Positions 46,147 to 57,084 of a stretch of 64,000 nt of DNA are shown in pieces. The stretch comes from Purpureocillium takamizusanense (taxonomy: Eukaryota; Ascomycota; Sordariomycetes; Hypocreales; Ophiocordycipitaceae): assembly GCF_022605165.1 (NCBI RefSeq), contig NC_063077.1:1267512-1331511 (forward strand). Direction: 5' to 3'. The stretch's first letter is position 1. Each line of letters opens with the position of its first letter. The notes beneath the pieces were generated by a model. The model saw only the letters and a program-made list of their open reading frames with translations. It had not been told where the DNA came from and searched no databases. The translations under genes and the position numbers were made by a program.

Positions 46147-48922
46147 TCATTGCATGTCTCGCCGTCGGCCGGAGCCAGATGTTGACGCGCCAACGACTCG
46201 CTCGCTGCTGCGATTAATGTTCTTGCGCCCAATCGGCCCCTTACCCACGTCAACCGTGAAGTCGACAAGGTTGATGGTGTTGTCGCCCCCGATGGCGACC
46301 TTTTTCGCCTCCTTCTCCGTCACTTGATCGTTGAGGCGCGTTTTGCTGCTGCTCGCTCGGCTGAAGAGGGCCTGCATGCCGGTCTGTGCCGTCTCGGCCG
46401 CGTTGACGCTCTCCTCCTGCAGAATGTACAGCATGGCCACGCGGGCAAAGTCGACGACCTCCTCAGTCACGGTGAAGAGGCCAGTCGGGGTGGACGTGGG
46501 CGAGCTCGTGGGCGAGGCTCTCGTGCTCGTCCCCGTCCTGGTCGTCGTGCTGGTCGTGGTCGGCTTGCTTGCGGACGGCGGCGCATACGACGAGGTGTCG
46601 ATGATGAGCACGGGCGGTGGAGCCGTCGACTGGGGTTCGGGAGTCGGCCGCTGGTCCAGGTGCCTGCCGGTAAGAACGACGGTGGTGGCTCGCGGCACGT
46701 ACGTGATGATAGAGATGGGAGGAAACCGTCCATCGCGCTTCACCACGGCCCTGGCCGCCTTATCGCTCGCGTCAGTCACCTCGTCGTTGGCCTCGCCGCC
46801 TCGCGTCGAAAAGCCGTCAAAGGTGACGAGCGAGTTTTGCGCTATGCACGACAGATTGGCCGTGTTCAGCTTGGCGAGGACGATGGTACCGGACAGGGGC
46901 AGCGAGAAGTTGGCGTTGCCCTGCGATATGAGCCGCGGGATGGCCCTGCCCAGGGTCACGTTGTTGATGCTGGCCGATCCGTCCGTCGCCACCAGGTTCG
47001 TCGTCGTGCAGCCCATGGAGCCGCTCTGGCCGCAGTTGGAGCCAGTGAAGCCGTTGGTGCAGATGCAAGAGCACACGCCCTGCGAGACCACGTTGGTGCC
47101 CGCGTTCAGGCACGTCAGCGAGCTCTGGCAGTTCGCGAGGGCGTCCTTTTCGTCGGGGTGGTTGCCGAGGTTCTTGAAGACGAAGAACTCCAGGGGCACT
47201 ACGATCGCGGCGACGACGAGGCAGAGAAGGAGGAAGACGACGAGGATAAAAGCCCACAGCGGGAGGCCGCAGCAGCGACGCCGCTGCTTCTTGGCACCGT
47301 CGTCGTCGCCCACGACGCTCGACGCGCGAGAGTGGCCTCGCGCGCTCTGGTCAGCGACCGCCGGCCACGAGCTCGGCCGGAACCACGACGCGTTGCTCCG
47401 TCGGTTCCCCCGCGGGGTATGTACAGGAGGCGGAAAGGCAGCCAGCATGTCTGAGAGACCCGATTGGTGCCGTTCGTCAGCTTCAGCTCCGGTTAGAGAC
47501 GGACGTTTTCTACACAAAACAAAGCCGTGACAATGTCGACCTACCGGACAGAGATCCATCGCCGTTCCTCATCGGACCCTTTTCGCCGAAAAATGTCAGG
47601 TCGTCCATGCGACTGCCTGGCCGCTTGCCCTTGTCAATCATGGAGGCGAGCCTTGTGGCCCGTCGTATCAGGTCCGGCAGACTCGTCAGGCTACCCCTGG
47701 CCTCGGCCGCCCGAACGGCGTCCATGTCCAGGCGGGGTGGTCTCCTCATGTTGGACAGGCGATTCGGCGGGCGGGACGTGTCTACCGCCTCCGCGGCGCC
47801 TCCGGTGACCGACGGCCCAAGGTCGGGGGCGAGGCCCGTCTGGTTGGTCGTCGCCGGCGTCGTGTCGGGCGACTGCTTGGCGGTCGGAAACGACCTGGAC
47901 GAGCCGGTGGACGTGTCCACGTACCCCGTCCCACCGTTGAAGGGCTGCACAGGGGATGGCGCCGGCCTCGCGTCGCCGAGTTTGCGGCCACTGCCCGTCC
48001 TGTTCATGACGATCGCGGGTTTCCCCTTTTTGCCTATGCTGGCGCTTCGGACCAGCTTACTCTCGTCACCAAACTCCTCGTGCGTCGACTCCCTGTCCGT
48101 TAGGGAGTCGTCGAAGAAGGCGTCTCCATACGGGGGGCTGCCGGAGATGGGCGAGATGCGGTCCCAGGCCTCCGGCATGGCGGCGCTCGACGCGTACGAA
48201 CCGTGCGACCTGGACCTGGGGCTCTCCTCGGGGATCGGAGATACAAATGACGTGGTCGAGTAGAATGACGATGCGCCGCGGCGAGCCGAAGGCGGCGGTC
48301 CGAGGGTGGAGCTCTTCTTGGCGGCGGCGCCGGACGGCGCCGTGGCTGGAGTCGGGGCCGGCACGGGGAAGTCGGGTATCGTGCCGATCGATGAGGTCGT
48401 CTGCCTCGAGGAGGCGACCGCGGGGGACAGCGCATCGTAGCCGCCGTCGCTCCCCACGTCCGGGCTCTGAGGGGCGTTGGAGCGGCCGGCAAAGTGAGGG
48501 CCTGGCTCTGGGGGGCCGGACTCGTCGAGTATGGACGGGACGTTGCTTGGACGAGGCGGCCTGCGCGGCGCCCGCGCCGATGGTGAGTACACGGGCTCCG
48601 ACCTCGGGCTGATGGGAGACGCGGCAGGTCCGGGGAGCGGCCATTGAGGTGCATGCATCGGCCGTGAGATGCTGCGTCCCGCGCGTCCGTCTCCCGCCGG
48701 CTGGGGCCGCGGCTTCGTCAGCCGCGCAGGTCCGGAGGCGGCTGCCACCGGCAGGCGAGACGTCGATGCCGAGTAGTCGTCCCTCCGCGGCTCTGGATTC
48801 GTCGGTAGTTGGCGCAAGGGCAGCGACTCTCGCGGAAGTCCCGCCTGTACTCGTTCCCGCGCGCGCTTGACGGACCCGGCGGGGGCCGAGGTCCCTGCGT
48901 CGCCTTGATAGTTTTGATTCAT
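46147..48922 (-). CDS. Single-pass membrane protein, EGF-like and Ser/Thr-rich
   Basis: Model: exon 1 48922-47545 and exon 2 from about 47480 to 46147, ~903 residues. Donor GTAGGT is clear; the acceptor is ambiguous between AGs at ~47487 and ~47481 (both in frame, 2 residues apart). The N-terminal ~530 residues are disordered and basic, with a conserved-looking RRATRLASMIDKGKRPGSR and, after the intron, QSGLSDMLAAFPPP. A hydrophobic span LWAFILVVFLLLCLVVAAIVVPL (residues ~534-556) follows RRRCCG, implying cytosolic N-terminus and outside C-terminus. Outside, six cysteines (~577-609) form an EGF-like pattern ending GVCSCICTNGFTGSNC, then a Thr/Ser-rich stalk. Fungal genomes annotate such proteins as 'glycoprotein X' or EGF-domain proteins. 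A cell-wall or surface role is inference. Confidence 0.82.
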
Positions 48923-51900
48923 TTTGTGTGCTCGATCGAGCAGTCTGTCGACAAAGTGTGGACAGCTTCAGTCGACAGTCCCAGATGAGCAATGACTATT
49001 ACTGCGGTTGAAGGAGCCGCCCTAGGTCGGCCCCCTGTTCGCGGCCACCCTCTCGACGTCTGACTCGCAACACTATGCGGAGTCTGTCGGAACCGATGCG
49101 GCGGTCGTGTCGTCCACGTGTATGCCGTACCAGCGACTAGTCGAGATGTGTGCGGTTCCGCAACATGAAAGAGTTGGTTACTTCCGAAGCCGTCGGGCTA
49201 CACGAGCGCATCGATCTATGCTCTCGTGGTCCGTCGTAAATGAAGGCCGGGCAGGCGCATGAAGTGAAAATCAACACGAATGTAAAGAGCAAAAGATCAG
49301 AGACAGCCCCTTGAACGAGTGCTGGGGATGCCGTTCCGAGGTCGAACGCTGCGCAAAGGCAGATGTGCGCCAAAAGCCAAAAACTGCGTCTACAGGTCAG
49401 CGCGCGCGAGCGAACAGAGTCGTGAGGCAACACCCGAAAGTCAACTTGCCAGCGAGGCAATTGGTGATGCGGTCACCGACTCGGACTCGAGGGCATAACC
49501 GGCTTGGCTGTACGGTACCAACGACGGGCTCTCTCGGGGTCACATACGAGAAACACCTGGAGTCTCAGATGGCACAACCAGATGGTCAACGCTCTCCGCC
49601 CTGTGCGCTCGACGGAGCGGATGCCGCGATATCCGGCCTGGACGGTGGTGATAGTCGCCCCAGCGAGCACGTGTGACAGCGTCGGCCAGCTTGGGCTCGA
49701 CGAGAGAAGATGGATGAATGAAAGCGGGCACCAGCGGCCACTGATGAGTGCGACGGGCGGGTTTGATGCGAGCGCTCCGTCGTCGTGTCACGGTCTTTAC
49801 CGGAGGTCGTGTTTCAGATCTGAGGCCAGCAAATGGTGTCACGGCATGGAAAGGCTGCGATGCGGACTCAGTAAGCTCTTGTCGACAGAACTGGGCGGCA
49901 GCCTCGCAAAGGACTCCGTTGGATGTTGGAACGGCTTCGCACCGCTTCGCGGCACGACGCAACGTCCTCCTCAGGGCGTCGGGGCGAGGGTGTCGCGAGG
50001 CGCAGCAGACAAGAGGCAGTTGAGGAGCGCGTTTTACCTTGTAAGTCACAAGCCACTCTGGTGCGGCGCCGTTTTGGGGGTGGAGACACGGGGTCGTCGA
50101 AAGGGGCCAGATCTCGCTGGCCGCACCCGAGGAAGTGAAAATAACCGTTCAAAGAAGAGAATGCCGCAGGCCACGTCCAGGAAGAAACAGGCAGCGACCG
50201 CTGGGTGAAGCTGAAGCCGAAAAAGGAGAGAAGCGAAGTGAGAGTGAGTGAGCGAGCGGTCGCGGAAAGAGGGGAAGTGCCAACGAGGCGCACAGGGCAG
50301 GGCAGGCCGCTGCAGGACCGGCGGACCGGGAAGGCACGATGGCAGCAAAGAAACAAGAACAAGAAGGAACGGAACGGAAGACGAAAGCGCCAACCAGCCC
50401 CACGGACAAGCGAAGAGGCAGCCACGCGTTACTAGTAGTAGTACTCCGCTCGCACCTGCCTCGACCCATTCAGTCACGATCGAGAACTTTGCTCGCACTG
50501 CGCTGGGGGAAAACCCAGTCGAGTCAACATCCATCCAGCCCGCCGGCAACAACAGACGGACAGCCCACCGTCAAGGGTGTGAATCAGCCGCCTGCAAGAT
50601 TGGAGGAGGGCGGAGCCGTCCAGGCTGGCCTGTGAGGTGAGTTGCGTCGTCCCGATCCAACAAGCGCTGTGGGCTAGCGAGCCACCTTGGCCGGGGCTAA
50701 TAAGCGTCTTCGTGGAGGACCCCTGTCGTCCGTCAATGCATCGTCCGTCCTTCTGAGGAGCCTTATTGTGCTTCCCTTTCTGTCGGACCCTACCAAGCAC
50801 GTATCCGAGGCGAAAAGTCGACCAGGCGCCAGCCGGGACGCCGTCGCCCCGGTCAAGAGTTCGAAGCCTGGGTTCAATCACGGACGCGGCGCGAGACGCG
50901 TCGCTGCAACGGACTCGCATCCGCACGAATGCGTCCGAGCTTCGCCCAGCATCGGCCTGCCGCGGAGTGGGGACGCATTGCAGGAGGCTCGTTCGACCGC
51001 CTGTGCCTGGTGGTCACCACGTCATCTCGTCGCCTCGTATGCCACTTTCACCTGAACGAACAGCAAGATGAAGAAAAAGCGGTATCCTCGACGGAGCTGC
51101 TCTTGCAACGCGCAGTTCCGGTCGCTCTCCTTGACATGCTCGGACAGCGTGGTCATTTTCGTGAAGACCCGGCGGCGCGGCCAGCTGGTCCGAGCCCCAG
51201 CCAGTCCCGCCAGCTGCTGCTCGGGCCACGACTGTGCGCGCTCCCCTTGGCGTTGAGCCGGCCCCCTCACATTAGACTTTCTTCTGGGTCGCACTCTAGC
51301 CGACTCGAAACATCCCAGATTCTCGAACCAGGGTCATTTAGCCACTGAAACCACGCGGCGGTCCCTGGTAAACCTGGTCAAGCCACTGTCAAGCGGAAAC
51401 ACTAGCGCCCCTTCTCTGTCGCCGCCGCCGTCGAGCCAAAAAGGCTGCTGGACAACGAGAGGACAGTCGAGAGGCCCCCACCGCCAGCGCGGTCAACGTG
51501 TTGGCTGTCAGCCGATTGAGATCGTCCAAAGCACGTCTATGGCGACAGTCTGGCCAATGAGGCTTCCAAGGCTCGGGACGCAGCCACGCCGTCTGCAGAC
51601 CTCGCCGACGAATCATTCGAGACGATGGCTATCGGCCTGTAGGCAGACGTATTCTCACGAGTTGGGCGTCCAACGCTGCAAAGTGACCTCGTCATCTCGA
51701 AGAGAGAGCTCAAGTGGCAGCCGGGTTCCATCAAAGACCGACTCAAGCATGGCCAGCAGCACGCGGCTTGGTGCCGACCCCGGCATCGTCGTCAGCGCTT
51801 GCATCTCGACCATCTGTCTCTGGCACCCGTCGCCCTCCGGCGCTTCCTGCAATTTCATGAAGGTGTCGCCCTTGCAAGTCGGTCAGCCAAACGCGGCGCC

Positions 51901-52876
51901 CGTTCGCGCGAATTTTTAATTCACGTCGGGTCCGTCAACCCGGCTCTTTGTGCAGAATCTGGAGATGAGGAAGGCGCGAGGATGGCGTGGGCTCACGCTG
52001 CGTTGATCCGGAGGGCTCGCGATGCCGTCCGAGTGGATACGAGCCGTCCCACGGGTCCCGCATGACTGCGCCGTGTCTCAGATTTACCCATACGCGGTGG
52101 AGAGTGGGGACCTGCCTAGTTTGCTCAGTAACGCAATCGACGGGTGGGACAGGCCGTGTCGATGCTGGCACTGTACACCGTTGACTTTGGAGGACTGTAC
52201 GATGTGACAGCAGCCCGGATCAACGTTCCGTCAACCTCGAAGATGCAAAGGCAAATTACGAACCGACCGCGAGCCGCGACTTGGCCCGAACGCCGTGCTG
52301 ACAGCAGACGGCTCTGAGCAACGAAATGAGCGAGCAAACACCCTGGGCCGTCATCACATCTACGCCGCGAAAAGCCCGTTCCGGCTGGCAGCCGGGTTCC
52401 CGCGAGGTAGTACGCTCAACGGGTCGGGGAGCTGAAGCTGCGTCCCATGGCCGTGGTGGCATGGCCGCGTCAAGTTGTAAGTGAAGGCCTACGACGGTTT
52501 CGCACACTCGCCCCCGTAGCGTGCGTCCGTATCCAGCAGTCTCAGCGTGCGGGTCCCGCGAGGAGCTCTGGCCACAGCTGTTGGGCCGTGGTATCACGAA
52601 CACTGACTGCCCCGTGCTTGCTGCCCGAGCTTGCACCCGAGCTTGCTGCCGGCGTCCAAAAATACACTGACCAGAATTATTTATGGCGGAGCCACGAGGG
52701 TTGTCTCAGAGTCAGAAACCTCGTGTTGGGTTTCGGTGGCCAGCAGATCTGCCGCGGAACAGCCGAGCATACAGCGCGAAAGAGTTCAATTCCATGACAC
52801 TGTGTTTAGGGTAAGCTGACAGGCCACGAGCTCAACGAAGGACCCTCGTGAGTCGTGAGGCCACGCAGCTCACCGG
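48923..52876. other. 4-kb gene-poor interval
   Basis: Contains the promoter of the membrane-protein gene. No frame has a recognisable domain. The best coding-like trace is on the minus strand at about 51,655-51,880 (reading GDTFMKLQEAPEGDGCQ... to RWTPNS), preceded by a possible CTGAC/CAAG acceptor; it is short and may be a remnant or chance. Confidence 0.45.
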
Positions 52877-53354
52877 CTACGGCTGATGAAAGACCTCCTC
52901 CATGGGCCGCCACCAGCCCGGCTCTCCCGACTCGGAGCTCGTCGCGCCCTCGACTAAGCTCTCCTGCATTTCGTCGGTCATGCTCCACCACTCGCGCACC
53001 TTGGGGTTCTCGGCCATGCGCTGCATGTCGCCGGCAAAGTCGTAGCCGATGTATTTGAAAGAGCTGAAGAGCAGCCCGGTCTTGTCGTCGTACCAGATGG
53101 AGTCTGTAAGGCGTCAGCGGGAAGCACGCCGCTCGAGCGACAGGGCACTTGCAGTCTTCCATCCCGCAGTCCTTGATCTGCTTGAGCACCTCGGGCCAAA
53201 CCCGGGCGTGGCACGCCTTGTACTCGGCGGCTCGCTCGGGTCGAAGGCGGACGACCAGCCCGAAGCGCCGGCCCGGGTTCTTCATCTTCATGGACGCGGA
53301 GCGGTCCCGCACGGGCTGCGCCGCGGATTCCGTCGGGGACGGGGGCTGCCACAT
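52877..53354 (-). CDS. L-rhamnose mutarotase (RhaM family) with GC-AG intron
   Basis: Small enzyme family that interconverts alpha and beta anomers of L-rhamnose (EC 5.1.3.32). Model: exons 53354-53153 and 53103-52877, 142 residues. The intron (49 nt) has a GC donor in the consensus context T|GCAAGT, a CTGAC branch point and a TACAG acceptor. Only this junction restores the family sequence CGMEDYSIWYDD; the nearby GTGCCC alternative gives the wrong phase. Family features are RRFGLVVRLRPERAAEYKACHARVWPEV at residues ~29-56 (with the conserved His), FKYIGYDF, and EWWSMTDEMQESL near the C-terminus. The product is longer than bacterial RhaM (about 104) by an N-terminal extension of ~27 residues; M22 is an alternative start. 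No other rhamnose genes are adjacent. Confidence 0.85.
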
Positions 53355-53994
53355 CTTGATCTTTTGCGGTTGCGTCTGCTGTCGTCGCCCGCTCGTCGCT
53401 CTTTATACCAACTCACCGAGCCAAGCGTGTGGGGAAGTGGATAAAGCCGTCGGGAGCTCGGGGTAAACGTCGAGTCGTCCGGTCACAGCACCCGTCGCAA
53501 CCGAGTAACGCCGCCGTGTCAGTATTGCCAGACCGACAGATTTGAGGCAGAGGAGCAATTCCAAGTTGAAGCCCCAGCGACCGCAAGGACAAAGTATGCT
53601 TGTCTCCCCGCCGCCCCCGCGCTCGCAGCTGCAAGGATGACGCCCAAGACACGGCACCACGACTAACCCCGCAGCATGAGGGGTCGATCCCCGTGTCGCA
53701 CGTTACGTCAGGACTGCCCGTCGGCGGGATGTCGGCTGCCTACCGAAAACCGACGGTAACCCGCCTTGACCCGTGGGGCTCGCGGTCGCGTTCATGTAGA
53801 TATTCACGGGTCGACCTTGGCGTGACGCGCCTGAGCTTCCGTCCGGCATCGATGGGTGAGTCACCGCCTTTGGTTGGAAGCCTCGTGGTCCGCAACGGCT
53901 TGCCGGCTAGGATTGATGGATTGCCGAAAAGGCCCATCCTCTGCCATGTTCACAAGTCCCAGAGAGCCCACGCCATTCACCTCACAAATCAACA
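53355..53994. promoter_or_regulatory. Divergent promoter, rhamnose mutarotase / VOC gene
   Basis: 640 bp between divergent starts; no gene and no assignable site. Confidence 0.4.
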
Positions 53995-54783
53995 ATGGCA
54001 GCCGCCTTCAACCACCGCCCTCCCGCCCCAGCCATGGGCGAGTCGTACATCGCGTTGAGAGGCGCGGACGGAGTTACCAGATGCGTAGGAATCGACCACT
54101 CGACGGGCAGGGAATTCTACGGCAGTTCCCATGGAGCGACTCACGACCTGGACTATACATTTGTTTATGACGAAGTCGAAGACGATCGTGTGATTGGGGC
54201 AGACTCGGTGACGGTCAAAAGTCCTCTGTCTTCTGGTGCAACTGGTACCGACCCATGGACCCTGGTCGACTCTGCGGGCGTAACTGACCATCTCGCCTTA
54301 GGACAGAACGATTCTTCGTCGCCTCGCTTGTCCGAACCGTTGACCCTGCAAGAATTTCTCGATATTCGACGGGACCTGGCCCACCGCCTGTCGATAGCCA
54401 TGCCGCCCGTCGAGCCCATTCAAGTCGAAGCTTCCGCCCCGGTCCTCCACGTATTCGACGCACAAAAGGCGGACGACATCTATATCAGTTACCTGGGCTT
54501 CAAGGTTCACTGGTGGCGGTTCAACCGCAGCGGACTGGTGTACAAGAAAATTTCGCTAGGCGGGCTTGTGCTGTATCTGAGCGAGGTCTCCCGCGACTAT
54601 ACCGTCGAAGTAGGAGTTCGCATGCGCAAGGCGCAGCTCCAGGCGTATTGTAGCGACCTGGAAGCCAGAGGATTCGAGTCCATGAGTCCCCAGGTCGAGG
54701 AGGGACCGACGCCTGGCAGTATGCGAATGGCCGTCGACGATTCGTTTGGCAACCGAATCACGTTTTGGGCGGACAAGGAGTAG
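53995..54783 (+). CDS. VOC-superfamily protein (glyoxalase/bleomycin-resistance fold)
   Basis: Intronless, 262 residues. Residues ~148-262 match the vicinal-oxygen-chelate fold as used in bleomycin-resistance/glyoxalase-like proteins: PVLHVFDAQKADDIYISYLGFKVHWW (beta strand, helix, 'YLGF' signature), LVYKKISLGGLVLYLSEVSRDY, and the closing RMAVDDSFGNRITFWADKE ('D-x-FGN-x-I-x-F' signature). The first ~145 residues are unrecognised. Metal-ligand positions typical of glyoxalase I are not all evident, so no reaction is claimed; binding or sequestration of a small molecule is possible. M14 (MGESYIALRG) is an alternative start. A broken copy of this gene lies at 58971-59228, and a possible remnant of its N-terminal region near 55,224. 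Confidence 0.75.
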   Translation: MAAAFNHRPPAPAMGESYIALRGADGVTRCVGIDHSTGREFYGSSHGATHDLDYTFVYDEVEDDRVIGADSVTVKSPLSSGATGTDPWTLVDSAGVTDHLALGQNDSSSPRLSEPLTLQEFLDIRRDLAHRLSIAMPPVEPIQVEASAPVLHVFDAQKADDIYISYLGFKVHWWRFNRSGLVYKKISLGGLVLYLSEVSRDYTVEVGVRMRKAQLQAYCSDLEARGFESMSPQVEEGPTPGSMRMAVDDSFGNRITFWADKE

Positions 54784-54965
54784 CTCTGGAGATGGACTTG
54801 TAAGATTACATTGTACGGCTAAAGTCTTTCTCACGGCGGTCATGGTATGGGCACGGTCACGATGGGCAGATGAGGCGAGGCCACGTTGGGCCGACTGCAT
54901 TCCATCCTTCTGTCAAGCCTTTATTCAGGGAGCAGGGGCCATCACGATAGGGGCCATTAATTAAA

Positions 54966-55067
54966 TCAACCTGTCACGATATTCATGACCCACTTCTTTC
55001 TGGCGACGGTGAGCAGCTTGATGTCGATGGGCTCGGGGCCAGGCAACGTCATTCTCTTGTACAAGTA
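54966..55067 (-). pseudogene. 3' remnant of a coiled-coil gene (copy of 59229-61250)
   Basis: Read on the minus strand, 54966-55052 encodes MTLPGPEPIDIKLLTVARK then KWVMNIVTG and a stop. This matches the last 27 residues of the intact coiled-coil protein (MTLPGSPPIVVKLLSVPRQ, KWVMKLVMG, stop) at 18 of 27 positions. Resemblance continues a few codons upstream (YLYKR versus ALYQR) and then fades. It lies downstream of, and tail to tail with, the intact VOC gene. The rest of the gene is missing, so it cannot make the full protein. Confidence 0.8.
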
Positions 55068-55223
55068 GTCAAGCCGTACTGCGAGTCGGGATGCTCACGG
55101 CTGCCGGGTAGCGACGCCGACTATGAAGACGTCGCGAGGCGTCTGATGCTGGAAACGTCTAAACCGCCCGGCTTGACGGGGTCCAACGCCCCGGGCAACA
55201 TCCATGGAACGCATGGATTGCAC

Positions 55224-55263
55224 CGAGAGACGTATATTGCGATGAGGGGCTCTAATTTACATG
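55224..55263 (+). pseudogene. Possible remnant of VOC-gene N-terminal region
   Basis: The plus strand reads RETYIAMRGSN, which resembles GESYIALRGAD at residues 15-25 of the VOC protein at 53995 (6 of 10 identical over the core, the others conservative). The match is short, so chance cannot be excluded; it fits the other decayed copies in this block. Confidence 0.35.
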
Positions 55264-55411
55264 TACTACAGGAATCAAAAAGGTGTTGAAACATCACACA
55301 GTCACTTTCACGACAATCATGGCAAATTAAATCACACAGACACTATCACGTCGATCATGGCAAAGGAAATCATCCAGACACTCTTTCCATTACTCCATAC
55401 CCGACGCGAGA

Positions 55412-56371
55412 CTAACGAGGCCACTTGTGATTCAAGTTCCTCCAACACTCCTCCAGCCTCGCCTGCTGGCCCTCCACGTCCTCAGGATCGTCGGCCCAGG
55501 ACGCCGGAGTGTCGTGGGCATGTTGGTGCTGGGGAACCTGCGTCTTCGGGGCAGACTCCAGCCCGACAGGCTGTGCGGGCGTCGCCGACTGTGACGCCCT
55601 CGACACCCGCTCCTCCTCTTTCTTCTGGGCCACGACGCGGGCGAGCACGTCTCGGCCGAGAGCCTCGACCGCCGGATCGTCCTCGTGGTGGCCAACGTCC
55701 AGGGTCGCCTCGTACTTTTCGGCAATGCCGTGCCATTTGCCTTCCTTCATCATCTTCTGTACGGCCTTTGGTCCCCAAGGCGCAAAAGGCAGGCCAAGGC
55801 TATGACGAGCAGCCAGATAAAGGACTCGAACAAAGACTGACTTATCCTCTGTGAAGACCGTAGGCAGCCTAGCCCGCTCAACCAATAGGACCCGAACAGC
55901 TTCCTTGGGGCCCATCTGCCGGAAATGCTCGCATTGGTCGACAAAGTGCGCACCGTCGTTGCAGATGGTGCATGCCATGAGCTGGCCCGTTGCCGGGCTC
56001 GCCCGGATGCATTGCCTGGCTTGATGTCTGCCAGAGCCGCACGCTCCACATATAGCCCGGTCGGGCTCCTGCTGCTGCTGTTGGAGGCGCTGCTCCAGCT
56101 CCTCGAGCTGCCGATCTTCCTCCTCTCGACGAGTCGCAACCCACTGCCGGTGCTCTCGAAAGGCTTCCGCCAGGTTGCCAGCCCCACGGGCTCCCTCCGT
56201 CCGACGGCACAGTACTGACGCCGACCCGGTCGAAGCCGGAGCCGGAGCCGGAGCCGGAGACTGAGGTACAGCCCCAGTCTGCTGCCCTCCTCTGCCCTCA
56301 CGCGGACCGTGTCCGCCGGAATGGCCTCCACGGCCACAACCACCAGCTCGTCCGCCGCGACCGCTATTCAT
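55412..56371 (-). CDS. Double zinc-knuckle (CCHC) protein
   Basis: Intronless, 319 residues, family not recognised by name. The ATG at 56371 is used because a Gly/Arg-rich start (MNSGRGGRAGGCGRGGHSGG) follows and the frame upstream looks non-coding. The RGG-rich N-terminus suggests RNA contact. A Gln/Glu helix (REEEDRQLEELEQRLQQQQQ) precedes two CCHC knuckles: C108-x2-C111-x4-H116-x4-C121 and C134-x2-C137-x4-H142-x4-C147. A folded-looking region follows (AVRVLLVERARLPTVFTEDK, LPFAPWGPKAVQKMM). The tail is disordered and ends LEECWRNLNHKWPR. CCHC knuckles occur in RNA-binding proteins and in retroelement Gag; no reverse transcriptase, protease or LTR is visible beside it. Nucleic-acid binding is inference. 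Confidence 0.75.
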   Translation of the reverse strand: MNSGRGGRAGGCGRGGHSGGHGPREGRGGQQTGAVPQSPAPAPAPASTGSASVLCRRTEGARGAGNLAEAFREHRQWVATRREEEDRQLEELEQRLQQQQQEPDRAICGACGSGRHQARQCIRASPATGQLMACTICNDGAHFVDQCEHFRQMGPKEAVRVLLVERARLPTVFTEDKSVFVRVLYLAARHSLGLPFAPWGPKAVQKMMKEGKWHGIAEKYEATLDVGHHEDDPAVEALGRDVLARVVAQKKEEERVSRASQSATPAQPVGLESAPKTQVPQHQHAHDTPASWADDPEDVEGQQARLEECWRNLNHKWPR

Positions 56372-57084
56372 TGTAATGTATGTATTTTGCACGCAAAATA
56401 CAGACTTGCGTCGATGGATGTATAGTTGGTCGTTTCGAGAGCGGGTATGCTTGCGTCGATGCCGGAAAACGTTGTATAAAGGAGATTGAAATTTTGCAAG
56501 GCAAACGGAGACGCAAAGGAGAATCAACAACGACGCACAGTCACCTGACTCTGAACAGCTGGCGACAGATGGGCAGAACGGACGAAAACGCGGTACTTTG
56601 AGCAAACTCAACGGGCCCATGTAGCCCAAACTCCCAGGCGAGCAGCACACCCGGCCAAGGGCGGTCCCTCAGGGCCACTACAACCACAAGGCCCCCTGAT
56701 CATCGCCTGGCTTGCGAATCGACTTGTCGACTTGTCTCAAATAAGCCCTGTGCATTGCCATGGTCGGATTCACCCGTCTAGCCGCCATAGGGGTATGTAC
56801 TCGGCGCCGTCAATGTCTTGATCGTGCTCTCAGCGTGGAGGCGGCTTGGCGCTGCCATTCACTACCCGCATGCTCAACAGTCCGTCCTCCCCAACGCGTT
56901 CAGTCCCGCCCGACCGCCACACAAGTCAGTGGCCGCCATTCAAAAGGGATGCCTGAGGTAGAAACCAGTGGTAGACTAGCATCTCAAACTGTAGTGTTGC
57001 CAGCCGCCACACCTGGGCGTTTCGAAGCTCCCGACTACGCGCACACAACCTGAAATCACCAACTCAACGCTACACGACAGCGCC
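56372..57084. promoter_or_regulatory. Divergent intergenic region
   Basis: 713 bp between the divergent zinc-knuckle and 57085 genes; both promoters are expected here, and no further gene is seen. Confidence 0.4.

Noticed and set aside
53660..53705. GGGGTCGATCCCC stem-loop resembling a tRNA T arm
   Set aside because: Loop sequence and neighbouring stems do not fit a tRNA; no anticodon arm.
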